The position numbers were made by a program, and so were the translations under genes. A stretch of DNA of 64,000 bases from Pinus tabuliformis. Taxonomy: Eukaryota > Streptophyta > Pinopsida > Pinales > Pinaceae. Shown piece by piece: positions 32,759 through 44,967 of the stretch; position 1 is the first letter of the stretch; each line of letters begins with the position of its first letter. The stretch spans positions 821,508,757 through 821,572,756 of the forward strand of contig CM062814.1 of assembly GCA_031772625.1 (NCBI GenBank), given 5' to 3'. Below the pieces are notes generated by a model, which saw nothing but the letters and a program-made list of their open reading frames with translations, was not told the origin of the DNA and made no database searches.

Positions 32759-35700
32759 TGTATTAGATCCATGGAAACAATGGTATTTATATGAGTTATT
32801 ACATCAACCAATGACATGTGTGATATATATGATTTGTCCAAGAATGAGTATATATAAATATAAAGCCTCAGCATATGGCTAGCATAAGCTCACAATGAAG
32901 GATGTCCCTACCACTCATTCCAAGGCTTGTAACTACCAAAGACCCCATATTATTGATTTATAATGGAAACAAAGGTAGACTATATATACTCTCCTGCCAT
33001 TCATATGGGACATATGTTTTTAAATTAAATCTATAGATATAAGCAAACAACGTGGATAACATTTTTTAGTAATGCATAAGAGAAACATTTTCAAAAGCGA
33101 TCATTGATGAGATTTGAAATTGCACAAAGAGATATTGTAGAGTTTTATTTCTCCAAGAATGAAGGATTTTTGGGGAACTCAAAAACTTTTAATAGCAATG
33201 ACACCTTATTCCATAGATCAGAACCATGGTAATTACCAGTATGGATCACAAAACCATTTTGGTATAAAAGGAGCAAAATAGAATACAACACAATCTTGAA
33301 ATTAACGCTTCCTTCATAAATCATTTGACATGATTCACAGTTCTTTTGTTTAAAACGTTAAATCATGAATTTCCCAACAAAAAGAAAAAGTTGAACCATG
33401 GAGGTAGAAGTCTTAAATCTGTTACAATTAACTTGGTTCTAGGTTTGGTGTCCGATCTTATGTTTGATATAAAGGGTGAAAACCTAAATTACCATACAAA
33501 GGATTCTCCTATTAATAGCCATGTTTTTAATATCTAAGCCAGTGGTGACATCATGAGAAAGGAAAGTGAAAAATTTTAACGACATGCATTAGGATCCAAG
33601 TCAAAATTACATCAATTCCAATATTAGGCATTTGGGCACACGTAGAAGTATCATCAAAGTTAATGTCAGGTTGATGATGGAAGGTTACTTTGTGTTCTTC
33701 TAAAACATCGAAAGGATATCAAAGTTTCACTATTGAATATAACTATCTAGACATTTTTGATGGGAGTTGTTTTTAGTATGATTTTTTGGAAGTTTTTATG
33801 GTGGGTTTTTTCGGTGTAATTTCTCTAAAATTTGGCAGGAATTTATTGAAATCACAAGTTTGATGGGTAATCCTGTGAAATCCAAGTGCCCTAAGGGTTT
33901 TCCAGGGTGTCAAATCTATATATACAGTCAAAAAACTAGATTAAATAACACAAATCAAGATTTCACCTCAAAATTTTCCACCAGATTCTCGCACCGGAAA
34001 GTCCAAAAAGTCGCACTAAAGGAAACTCCTTTTTGATGGCCTTCTATTTGTCCTAAGAAGACCAAGTTCTTCGATTACCGAGAATGGCGCTAATAAGTAT
34101 TAATATGTATACCATAAATTGTGAGTGAGACATCCATTTTGAGTTGCTTTTTCAGTTAAGCCCCAATTCTATAGGTGTTGACAACTAGAGTGTCTTGCAT
34201 GTTGTGTCATAGACTAGCGTATAATATGATATTACAACTAATTTTGATATGATATTATAACTATAGGAATAACTATCCACGATGATCTCTTTCTTCTATG
34301 TTCATTTTTCCAATATTTGGAATGACACTTCAATCCTCATGTTAATTAATGAAATTCATTACGAGTTAGAACCAATGAAGAGCGACGTAAACTTTTTCTA
34401 GGCATTATTAATTTCATGAGACAATATTAGTTATAGTCCTTTTGATGTTATGATGAGGCCATCCCATCCTGGTCACTTGGGTTCACATTCTTAACCCACT
34501 ATGTAGTTACAATATTCATAATTTGGTTATCCAAATTTTGCAGTGTCATATGTCCATCTTCATGAACAATTTTAGTATCCCTTTGTTCATCCTTATCTTT
34601 AGCAGCACCTTGAATAAAATTGTGATCACACCTGTTGCCACTAAGTTCTTAAGTTTATAACAATTAAGATGTATTTCTACAAATGGTAAGGCCAATATGA
34701 ATCCATAATAATGCTATATGATAGTGTTTTGGTGCACCCCTAGAAGTCAATTGTACATGCCTGGATGTGACAATATTTTTTTGTATTGTATGGTATATTT
34801 GAATAGGTTTTGAATAATTACAAGGACCAAATGGCTTTATGCCACAATAAGTTGGATCTAGGAAATTATGCATGCTTTTGGTCAACAAGTTAGGTACCAA
34901 ATTTGACAGGATGATCATCATTACAAGCATAACAACAATAAGAAATATTATCATAAACTAGTTAATCGTCTTGCAGGTACTAGAGAAATCGATGGCTCAA
35001 CAATTCTCATGCCTATTTCAATGAAGTCCCGATGGTTTAAGGTGTGCAAAATTTATTCCAAAGGGAACCATCAAGAATTCGTGTCCTCAAACCACTCATC
35101 TTCGTATCTACGAACACGATTTATCCCGACCGTACCCCTCCTCATTTCCAGAAATCCCCAGAGGAAGTGCCAAGAGGTTTCGTATGATTTCCAAACACCA
35201 CCAATGGTTTGTGACATATGGATGGTGGAAGCTTGGGCTCGCATGTATATCTTCGCTGGCTTCAAATATTATTTTGAAAGTCATTTTTTTATAAAAACGT
35301 TGGAACGCATTGTGAATATTCTTAAAGGGCAGGGCCCAAGTTTTTTATGCCATTGGAACTATATTGCATACAAACATGTTATTATAAAATTTAGGGAGAG
35401 GAAATATATTTCATTAAAAACAAGGATTTAATATTATATTTTGTATATATAATATTACGGTGTTTTAAAAGTCTAAATTAACCCTGTTTAATTAAAAATT
35501 AGTTTTATAATTGTTTCAAGAATTGGTTCCATAAATGATTAGAGAACAATTAGCCTAGGGAGAAAATAAAAGTTTGAAAGCAACATTTTGTAAGGGTTCA
35601 AGGTTTGGATTCCAAGGAGAAATGTACTGAAGAAATCTCTCTTTGAGACCAAAGAATAAAATCTAGTTTTGATTCCATATTTGGGGCATGTTGTAGACTT

Positions 35701-36165
35701 TGTTTTCCCTTCCTATGTGTTTCATTCATTTATGTCATTCTTCTACTGGAATAGTGTATGATGCGGCTGGGTCATTTAAATTTTAAGGCTATGAATTTAC
35801 TTATTAGTACTCTAGTTTTAATTTAGAACCCTTAATAGGCACTCCACTTTCCAGAAACTCACCCACAGTTTCTCATTAATCTCACCCTTATTTCTACAAA
35901 GTTGAATTTCATATTCTTAAATCCCTGAGCTAAAACCCCATCCTTCTTTATCTTTCCTCTAATCAACTCTTTAGTTCAAAACTTTGCAATCCTCAATGTT
36001 TTTGGCCATTCTAGTTTTGATAGATAGGTTTTTGAACTAGAGTAGTCATTGCAACTCTCATGGTATCATTATTTTGCCATATATTGAAAAATATTTATCA
36101 GTGTTTATATATTTCTTGGGCATCGGTTCCCTTGCAGCTAGGAGCTGTCTCCAAGAAATAACACA
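32759..36165 (+). repeat. 3' LTR of element I, uninterrupted
   Basis: About 3.4 kb. From 32881 on it aligns in order with the three segments of copy 1. The start at TG 32759 is inferred from the preceding purine tract. It preserves the empty sites of element C (about 33700) and element D (about 34484-34496). An open stretch of 140 codons (35009-35431) is not recognised. Confidence 0.6.
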
Positions 36166-36171
36166 CAAGAA

Positions 36172-38113
36172 TGTCCCAATTATTGCAGAAGAAGAATAAG
36201 GCACCTTGGACTCTCTTTCTCCTATAATTAGGTTCATACAATCTTAATAATTTTAAGGAAGCAAAAGCAGAAGTTGAAGAACTTACTCGCATCAGGTTTG
36301 GTGAAATGAGTTTTCATTGATATGACCCCAGAGATGTGTGGAAAAAGAACTGTACTAATCTACATTTCACCTGGCCACTTGTTTTTATCTCTTGGGAAGA
36401 TGAGGAAAATATGAAGAATTGGTATAATGCTTCTAGGGAACATGGACTAGGTGATGAGGCAGGCCCTTCAAATATGACTCGTGTACAAAATATCATTCAA
36501 GAAGGGAACCAATAGGAAGTGCTTACTCCAGTTAATGTTTTCAGGCCAAAGAGGAAGATCATATATGATTTTTAAGAGGAGAGGAGAAAAAAATTCAAAT
36601 TAGACCCAAACACCAAAGACACAATTGAAGCGTAGGGGAAAAGAAAGGAATTAGAAGAAGCATGGAAGAGGCAAGAAGATGAGTAGAAATGAGAAGAAGA
36701 ACGAAAATAAGAGGTGAAATGTAAGCAGAAGGAAGAATAAGATAAGAAGAAGAGGTAAGACATGCAGAAAAGAAAGGAAGAGCTAAAAAAGAGAAAAGAA
36801 GAGGAAGCTAAGAAGAAACAACAACAAGAAGCATTATAGAAGAAAAAGGAAGAAGAAGAATGACAAAACCTCCTAGAAGAAGAACACAGGAGGAAACAAG
36901 AGGAATAATTTGCAAGAGACTTGAAGGGATAGTTTCAAGTTCAGAACATGAAAGATGAATAAGAGGAGGATGACCAAGAAGCATATATTGTGCCAATTGC
37001 AGAAAACATAAGCTATCGACCCCCACCTCCTCTTACTAGTGGCCATATCCCATCCAGTGAAATGGGAAAGCTTCCTCCACCTGATGAAAGGGTCATGGAT
37101 ATTTCAAATTTCACCTTTGATGAGCTGAAGAGAAGAGTAGTATAGGAAATATGAAGGTATTTCCTAAATGATCTTGAACACCCCGTTTCCATTCACACAA
37201 AAAGGGTGATTGTACCTACACTAGGAACAATCCAAGAGCAATCACTAAGATGAATGAAACCTTTTGCAGAAGCCACAAAGAAGAATACTAACTGCTTGAT
37301 GAAGGAAAATGAACAATTGGCAAAGGAATTGGATTCTACAAAATGACATATAGATCATCTCCTCGTTGAAAATAAAAGGTTCTCTTCCACTAATTCTAAT
37401 AGAGGAGAGTTTTAAGAAGCTATATTTGAAGATATTCAGTGCTGGGAGACACAATGAGGCAAGTGTATGAGGAAATGATCACTCTTCACAAGATAGTGGT
37501 GCCCTTGCATGCAGTACAAAAAGGATTGTAGGAGAAGGTGAAAGTTTTTAAGACAACTTATGAAGCCATAGATGTGATCTATGAATGGGTCACCAAATAT
37601 GGGAATGCACATGTAGTGTTTGTTAGGAAAGGAAGGCATAATGTTGAGTTGGATAGGGAAGAGATTAGAATTTTTATACAAGTCTATTAACAACTTTACG
37701 GTTATGTAACCAACACCATATCAACATATTCACCACAGTACAATGGATTAGATGCCTTCGTGAAGATGCACATGATACCTTATGTTGGTACATTTGCAGA
37801 AGTGAAGGGTAGGAATGCTATCAGGAAAGAGAAGGAAGAGTTCTTGAGAAATATTAGACAAATGACCACTTAGGATGATTTAGAAGTAGCAAAAAAAAAT
37901 GTTCAACAGTATGTAGTTGAGCCGACCAAGTTGCACATGAAGATATTCTTATTGTGGAAGATCATAGAAACAAGTTCCAAGACTATATACCTAGATCCAT
38001 TGGAAGGAAAGATTAAATATAATCTAGATATTTTGTTGAAGGTTGGAAATATAGTAGCTAAATATAAAGCTTGGTACCAATATGTTAACAAAACGACAAG
38101 TTATGGCTATTGA
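36172..38113 (+). pseudogene. Decayed unrecognised coding stretch, lysine/glutamate-rich
   Basis: Codon-like composition runs on one strand for nearly 2 kb with many breaks. The first part includes FTWPLVFISWEDEENMKNWY. A long KKRKEEEAKKKQQQEA-type charged segment (about 36570-36900) would form a coiled coil or charged helix. Then come YRPPPPLTSGHIPSSEMGKL (about 37014-37075) and a leucine-rich helical stretch. The end (about 37900-38113) reads LLWKIIETSSKTIYLDPLEG and YKAWYQYVNKTTSYGY. I do not recognise the family. It may be gag of an unfamiliar element or a dead host gene. Confidence 0.45.
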
Positions 38114-38164
38114 GTTGCAATTTCCTCAAGTTTGAACATGATGTATTTATTTTTTATATGGCTA

Positions 38165-38421
38165 TAGCCACATTTTGTCCAATGTAATTTTGTATTTGAG
38201 AATAATAATAAAATGTAAATTGTGAGTGTGGAAGTCCAAGAGTTACATAGGGAATGTGAAGAGTTATTAGGGAGCTCAAGAGTCACTTGGGAGCCCAAGA
38301 GTCACTTGGTATCTCAAGAGTCATGGGGAAGGTCAAGAGTCACATTGGGAGGTGAAAGGTCACCCCATTTGTTATAAATAGACCCTCATGCCTCATGTAA
38401 AGGGGAATTTTGGAGATTTAG
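38165..38421 (+). repeat. Element H, forward LTR-like arm, first part
   Basis: Contains five or so CAAGAGTCAC-type repeats (38240-38366) and a TTATAAATAG TATA-like box (about 38380). Its reverse complement matches 46330-46610. Element E interrupts the arm at 38422. Confidence 0.65.
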
Positions 38422-39018
38422 TGATCCAAGTGGATATTGGTGGCCACCTGCCAATTCCACTTGGACCCCAATCATTGTTTCTTTCAGTTTTCCAGTTTCC
38501 TTAATTGTAGCACAATTGATTATTTTTAGCATTTTTTCGGGTCCTAAACTTCCGGAGCCATTTTGAGACCCTAAATGACGTTTTTTTGGCAATCTACTGC
38601 CAATTATTTTCCATCTAAAATCATCTTTTTCGTCATAATCCTCAGAGAGATCTTTCCAATGGGTTATCATGCGTGTCAAACAGAGATAATATGACCAAGT
38701 CGTGACCCCAACAAGTTGGCTGTCTAACTCACCCCAACAGGGCCTATAAACTCTTGGTGTTACATCTCCTCCGGTTATGGTTTTGATTGTTTATGGTTTG
38801 ATCTTATTTAAAAAGGCCCTTAAGCCTCATTGTAACACAGTTCAGAGGCATGTAGCCACCACATCTCTTCTCAGAGATAAACTACCATCACCCGAGCTAG
38901 TCTTATTTCCATTCTGTTTGTAAGCATATTTCAATATTTCATGAAGCGTTATTTCTACTGAATCTTTGTATTATGGTTATATATGTAATTTGTTGTGTTG
39001 TTGTTTGAATCTAAATCA
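38422..39018 (+). repeat. 5' LTR of element E
   Basis: 597 bp, begins TGATCCAAGTGG and ends TCTAAATCA. It has a TATTTAAAAAGG promoter-like box near 38807. Confidence 0.93.
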
Positions 39019-39019
39019 G

Positions 39020-39031
39020 TGGTATCAGAGC
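39020..39031 (+). promoter_or_regulatory. Primer-binding site of element E
   Basis: TGGTATCAGAGC, a perfect initiator-methionine tRNA site, one base after the LTR. Confidence 0.95.
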
Positions 39032-39119
39032 AGTCTTCTCTTTCTCTATTTTTCTTTGGATGTCCTCAATGAGGTTGGGATATAAGGAGTTAGGGCTTGA
39101 ACTGGTCGAACCTTTGCAA

Positions 39120-40150
39120 GACCATCCTTGCAAATCCCAACGACCTCCCATGGCGGATGAAAATAAAGATGAGGGGGCAAGAGATCCTATCAAAATATTG
39201 CTCGAGGAAGCCCTCGAGTGACAAAGGAATGTGATGATGGACAAATTTTCCCAGATCCTTTAGTGGCTACCCCGGGGCGACGCATCTACTTTCGACAGCT
39301 ACTCTGGAAGCACCACACACTTTAAGGTACAAGTTAACTTTGACATTCCCATATTTGAGGGTCAGATAGATGCAGATGTTGTAGATAAATGGTTAAATAT
39401 GCTAGAAGGATATTTTTCCGTTCATGATTTTTCCAGCCAGGAAAATATCACCTTTGCACTTCTCAAAGCAGCCCCCCACATCAAAGACTGGTGGGAAATC
39501 TACTGCGAGCAGAAGGATGAAAGTATGAATTCACTATTTTCAGTTGCACCCACTTGGAACTCGTTTCTAGATGCCATCAAGGAGAAGTACTACCCTGTTA
39601 GGAGCTATGAGGATAAATACATAAAGTGGACAATGTTGTGATAGGGAAGGGACCAAGATGTGTCGGAGTTTACCAATGTTTTTCATAGCCTTCACACGAA
39701 GTTGGGTATCAAGGATTCTGAGAAGCATTTGGTTCTCAAGTACCTCAGCTACCTGCATAGGTACATTAAGGACGATATGGAATTCCTAGACATCTCCTCG
39801 CTCGACATGACATACTGATATGTGATCAAGATCGAGAAAAAGTTTAAACAAAAGAAGGGAGACTTTGGATCCGTGAATCTGAGGCAAGGGAAAGGTGCCC
39901 CTAAACTGCAGAACAAAGGATAAAGCCAAGGTGAGGTGGCCTAGGAAAACCCGCTAAAGCCACAAGCAAAGAACAATGCCATGATGTTGAAGAAGGACAC
40001 GAGAAAGTGGTGTGAGTTCCATAAGATCTCCACTCACAACACAAGTGAGTGTCAGGCCAAGCAGTCATTGGTGATTGAGCTAAAGGCTTCAGAATCAGAT
40101 GCATGTTATGACTCTGAGTTAGAACCCGACAAGGAGAATGACAAAGGGAA
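39120..40150 (+). pseudogene. Gag remains of element E
   Basis: The open stretch 39399-39641 holds ALLKAAPHIKDWWEIYCEQK and FLDAIKEKYYPVRSYEDKY, the conserved Ty3 retrotrans_gag block. A knuckle variant WCEFHKISTHNTSEC (spacing C-2-H-4-H-4-C) lies near 40010-40055, followed by an acidic linker. Confidence 0.85.
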
Positions 40151-40234
40151 GTAGATTATTGATGCAGAGCCCAACGCCACCATTTCCACCACGAAGATCC
40201 AAAAGGAGGAACTTGAAGATCCAGAGGAGGAGGA

Positions 40235-40829
40235 GTGCCTCTTCCACTCCCAGATGTGGGTAAAGGGTTCCCCGCTACAGTTCATTTTCAACATCGGGAG
40301 CCAAAAGAATTTCATTTCAGCAGAGGTCATGAAGCAGATGGGCTTACCGATCACAACACATCCACAACCGTACACCAACGGGTGGCTTCACCTAGGACGG
40401 GATCTTCGCGTGAGCCAGCAGTGTCACCTTCCATACAACATCAAGCCCTTCAAAGATGAGCTTTTATGTGACGTTACTCACCTTGATGTTTGTGATGTAT
40501 TTTTTAGCCAACCATACTTATGGAAGCGACATGTTCTGCATGAGTCAAGGCCTCGTGCTTTTATTGTTACTTTTGGAAATAAGTTGTACAGGATACTAGA
40601 GGTAGCACCGCCTACTACCATCTCTTTGGTTACTGCAAAACAATGCAGTAAGCTCATTTCCAAAACCATGAAATTTGTTTTCCTGATGATACACCCTCAG
40701 GGAAAGAAGAAGATGGTGGCCATGACCTCCAGACAGGGCCCCTCCACACGGCAACAACAGATGGACAAGGTCGTGGAGGAGTACGAGGACATCTTCACCT
40801 CCCCCATAGGGGTGCCTCTGCATTGTTAG
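40235..40829 (+). pseudogene. Protease region of element E
   Basis: LQFIFNIGSQKNFISAEVMK occupies the aspartic protease position, where the family has D-S/T-G. CDVFFSQPYLWKRHVLHES is the conserved strand that follows the protease in this plant Ty3 group. Confidence 0.8.
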
Positions 40830-40859
40830 GTCAAGACTCCATCGATTTGACCCCAGGTG

Positions 40860-42130
40860 CATCGTTTCCCAATGGACCAATCTATCAGCACTCCATTCTA
40901 GAGAACGACAAAATCAAGAGGCAGATTCAGGAGTTGCTACAAAAAGGTCACATCCGTCCAAGTTCATCGCCGTGTGGGAGCTCGATCGTGTTGGTATAGA
41001 AGAAGGGTGGGACTTGGAGACTCTGTATTGACTAATGGGTGGTGAACAAGATCACTGTCTAGAATAGGTACTCAATCCCACGGATTGATGACATTCTGGA
41101 CCAACTGAAGGTGGGGAAATATTTCAGCAAGATTGACTTGAACTCTGGCTATCACTAGGTACCAATCGAACCCTCCGATGTGTGGAAGACTTCCTTCAAA
41201 GCCAAGGAGGGCCTTTTCAAATGGTTGGTTATGCCTTTTGGGTTGAGGAATGCTCCTACAACCTTCATGTAGCTGATGGATGACATCTTGCAACCATTCA
41301 CCAACTCATTTGTAGTGGTATACTTGGATGACATCCTGATCTTTAGCTAGAGTTGGGAAGAGCACCTCCACCACATCCAACAGGTTCTCCAAACACTGTG
41401 GCAACACAAGTTGTGTGCCAATTTGGAGAAATGAACTTTTGGCATGACCCAAGTTTAGTGTTTGGGATACATTATTGATGAACAAGGGGTGCATGTGGAT
41501 CCTAGTAAAATCCAAGTCATTCAGGATTGCCTAGCCCCAACCACTCTGACAGAGCTCCGTAGCTTTCTGGGTCTTGCCAATTTCTACCATAGGTTTGTGT
41601 TGGGATTCTCTCATATCACTTAGCCCTTGAGTCAAGTCACTAAGGGAGGATCAAAAGAAAAATTCTTTTGGTCTGAATCTCAATAGAAGGCATTCGTAGA
41701 GTTGAAACATCGCCTCTCCTTTGCACTAGTGCTCACTTTACCAGACTTACAACAACCATTTGAGATCAAGACAGATGCCTCTGACTATGCTATTGGGGCA
41801 GTCCACACTCAACAAGGGAATCCTATGGCATATCATAGTGAGACACTTTCAGACTCAGTCTAGAAGTATCCCACTTATGTAAAGAGATGTATTCAATTGT
41901 GTAGGCTTGCTGACAATGGAAGTATTTCATTTTGGGGAAGGAAATGGTCATCCACACATACCACCGACCCCTGCAGTTCATACAGATGCAAGGGAAGTTG
42001 CATAATGATCGCCATAAAAAGTGGTCCACATACCTGCAACAATTCCATTTGAATATCAAGTATAAGAAGGGTAGCACCAATAATGTTGCAGAATGCCTCA
42101 GCCGACCACCGATCATGGCGTTAACCACCG
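40860..42130 (+). pseudogene. Reverse transcriptase and RNase H remains of element E
   Basis: [29 protein letters not shown] and VVYLDDILIFS (catalytic YLDD, about 41312-41345). RNase H: FEIKTDASDYAIGAV (about 41760) with the first catalytic aspartate, and FHLNIKYKKGSTNNVAECLS (about 42047) near its end. Confidence 0.88.
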
Positions 42131-42239
42131 TGCTCAACTCTTGTGGGCACGAGACTTCTGACTGACCACTTCTCTATAAAAGTGACCTAGAGTTTGGCCA
42201 CACATACCAGATGCTCTTGGATGGTTAGCAAGCTCTAGA

Positions 42240-43610
42240 TTTTCACCTCCAAGATGCCTTGCTATGCCACCTAGGACACCTTTGTGTTCCTTCAATTGAG
42301 CGCACCAAAATGATTTGGGAAGCACACTACAGTCGAGTCACTGGGCATTTTGGGGTTGAGAAAATAGTGGCAGTACTACATAAGTATTTCTACTGGCCAA
42401 ATCTTCGACAGGATGTTAGGAAGTACTTTAGGTCATGCACTGCCTGCGTCATTGCTAAACCAACCATCAAGAAGCAAGGCCTATATACTCTAATTCTTAC
42501 CCCTAGTCGACCTTGGGAATCCATATCCATGGATTACATGTCAGGCCTTCCTTCTACTATGCATGGCAATGACTGTGTTTTTATGGTTGTCAATAGATTC
42601 TCGAAGATGGCCATTCTGGCAGCCTGCAATAAGAATATCACAACAGATGCCACTGCTAAATTCTTCTTTGAATGAGTGTGGGTACACTTTGGGATCCCAT
42701 ACTCTATCATCTTAGATTAGGACAATAGGTTCAGTCTCTGGTCGATGCTGGACACCAAGCTCACTAAGTCCACAGCTTTCCATCCCCAAACTGATGGCTA
42801 GACAGAGGCTGTCAACATGATGATTGTAGACATTCTGCGCATGTACAACTCAAAGAATCCACGCACATGGGATGAGAGCCTTCCCTATGTCCAACACAAC
42901 TATAACTAGGCTCTCCACAGCTTGACTAGCCACAACCCTTTTTAGGTGGGCTTGGGATTCTAGCCACTATGTCCCATTGATGTGGCCATACCATTTGCAG
43001 CTACTCAGGCAGATTTAGCTCATGTCCAATTGGAAGCCGATAAGGCAAAAAAATTCATTGAGAACATCCAACATATCCACTAGTAGGTCCATGACATTCT
43101 GGAGAAATCAAATGCCAAGTACAAGCAGCGACATGACTAACATCGGGTGCCACACAAGTTTCGGGTAGGCGACAACGTCTGGTTGCATTTGCAGAAGGAA
43201 CACCTTACCGGAGCCTATAGTAAACTAACACCACTCTGATATGGTCCTTACACCATTACCAAGGTTATGGGCAACAATGCATTTGAGCGCAACATTACCC
43301 CATTCCTTGGCAGACACCTAGTGTTCAATGTGGACCGCCTTCGACCATACTTCCCACCATTGTTGGACACATCAAACATTGCAGAACAACTCACACCTAC
43401 AAAGTTAAATCTAGATTGCATGGAGCAAGCCATAATTGATCAGATCATGGACACACAGATCAAGAATACTTGCCAACAGAAGATACAACTGTATCGATTT
43501 GTGAAAGTAGGCCAACTCCTTCATTAGGGCAACTGGCTCACCAAGGACCAAGTTCAGCAGAAGTTTCCTCATCTCATGGAGGAACTCAACGCAATGGGGA
43601 CCATTGCTTC
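42240..43610 (+). pseudogene. Integrase and chromodomain-like remains of element E
   Basis: Zinc-binding part: HYSRVTGHFGVEKIV and RSCTACVIAK (H-H-C-C, about 42328-42460). Core: WESISMDYMSGLPSTMHGND with a catalytic aspartate. Further on are the GPY-type block GPYTITKVMGNNAFE (about 43240) and a tail (about 43400-43600, ending FPHLMEELNAMGTIAS) whose layout resembles a diverged chromodomain. The last assignment is an inference. Confidence 0.82.
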
Positions 43611-43612
43611 CT

Positions 43613-43629
43613 AAGGGGGGGGGGGGGAA
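43613..43629 (+). promoter_or_regulatory. Polypurine tract of element E
   Basis: AAGGG... with a run of about 13 G then AA, directly before the 3' LTR. Confidence 0.9.
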
Positions 43630-44227
43630 TGATCTAGGTGGATATTGATGGCCACCCACCAATTCCACTTGGACCCCCATCATTGTTTCTTTCAATTTTT
43701 CAGTTTCCTTAATTGTAGCACAATTTACAATTTTTAGCAGTTTTCTGGGTCCTAAACTTCTGGATCCGTTTTGAGGCCCTAAACGATGTTTTTTTGGCAA
43801 TCTACTGCCAACTAGTAGTTGTCTAAAATCGTATTTTCCATCGTAGTCCTCGGAGAGATCTTTCCAACGGGTTATCATACACGTCAAACAGAGATAATAT
43901 GACCAAGTCGCAACCCTGGGAAGTTGGTTGTCCAACTCACCTCAATGAGGCCCGTAAACTCTTGGTGTTACATCTCCTCAGGTTAGGGTTTTGGTTGTTT
44001 AGGGTTTTCTCTTATTTAAAAAGTCCCTTGAGCCTCATTGTAACATATTTCAGAGGCATGTAGCCACCACATCTCTTCTCAAAGATAAGCTACCATCGCC
44101 CAATCTAGTCTTATTTCCATTCTGTTTGTAAGCATATTTCAGTATTTGATGAAGTGTTATTTCTATTGCATCTTTGTATTTATGGTTATATCTGTAATTT
44201 GTTGCATTCCTGTTTAAATCTAGATCA
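43630..44227 (+). repeat. 3' LTR of element E
   Basis: 598 bp, begins TGATCTAGGTGG and ends TCTAGATCA. It pairs with 38422-39018. Confidence 0.93.
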
Positions 44228-44870
44228 GTTAGCCTTGGATTCTCTAGTTTATCATAGGAGAGAAGATCATTCCTTGGAGAAGCATGTGGTAGCTTCATGT
44301 TCCACTATTGGGGCTAGTGTTACATCATTGTAATTTTATAGTTGTAACTTTCACTTAATATTCAAAGTTCTTAGAGCTGACGCACTTTCATGCACGTATT
44401 GTGAATGTTGTAAGACATTTATTTTAATGTTTGCGGTATGTGTTTGTGTTCATAAATACTAAATAAAATGAATTATTTCATTGGATTTGGTATGTATCTT
44501 GTTGAATGTGCATTGTTATTTTCTTTCATGATCGTTGTTATCTTGTGAAGTACTTTGCGGGTTAGCTAACGATTCTTTCTTTGCTCATGCATGTCTCTTT
44601 TAGGACAATACTATTACTTTTATTCTAGAGGCTCACTCTCTCTTTTTCCCTTCTGTGGAAGTACCTATTATACATTGCAATTAGTGATTCACAAAGCTTA
44701 CTCACTTGTTAACCTCAAATCTATGTGTATGATGTCTTATGTTTCTTATTGCAGCCAAGGAAAATCCTTAAGATCATTTTAATGGTGGTTGGGCCCATAT
44801 TCTTGATGGGTTTCCTATACCAAATGGTGTGAGGTCTGATTGAGATTTCATAATGGGAGACCCCATACCG
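44228..44870 (+). repeat. Element H, forward LTR-like arm, second part
   Basis: Continues the arm after E. Its reverse complement matches 45700-46310 (shared TTCTCTAGTT, CATAGGAGAGAA and TTGTTGAATGTG). About 75-80% identical in the best stretch by eye. Confidence 0.7.
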
Positions 44871-44967
44871 TTGGTGACATCGAGCACTATCAATACTTAT
44901 TGGCACTAGAAGGAGGGATAGATGATAAGATGAGCCCGTGAAGTCTGGTTTCAATATTTTATCTTAA

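Larger units (their letters stand above)
14363..36165 (+). mobile_element. Element I: long-LTR, apparently non-coding (LARD-like) retrotransposon
   Basis: Two copies of a segment of about 3.4 kb flank a 1.6 kb middle. Copy 1 is 14363-15216, 20319-21139 and 29508-31152, split by elements C and D. Copy 2 is about 32759-36165. Copy 1 ends in CA and is followed by TAGCACCATTGCCAGGGAC, close to the tRNA-Asp-type primer site. Copy 2 may start at TG 32759 after GAGAGGGG, a plausible polypurine tract. No gag or pol domain is seen. Giant LTRs with a short non-coding middle define LARDs. The start of copy 1 is missing: B's 3' LTR joins directly at 14362. Copies differ by about 15-20% by eye. LTR status is inferred; the duplication is seen. 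Confidence 0.6.
38422..44227 (+). mobile_element. Element E: complete-length Ty3/gypsy chromovirus-like, old and broken
   Basis: 5.8 kb, LTRs 38422-39018 and 43630-44227. Target duplication TTTAG/GTTAG (one mismatch). The domain order is gag, protease, RT, RNase H, integrase, with a chromodomain-like end, so Ty3. The LTRs differ by roughly 12-15% by eye, and the coding region has well over ten breaks. It split an LTR of element H, whose inverted copy shows the empty site. Confidence 0.92.
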
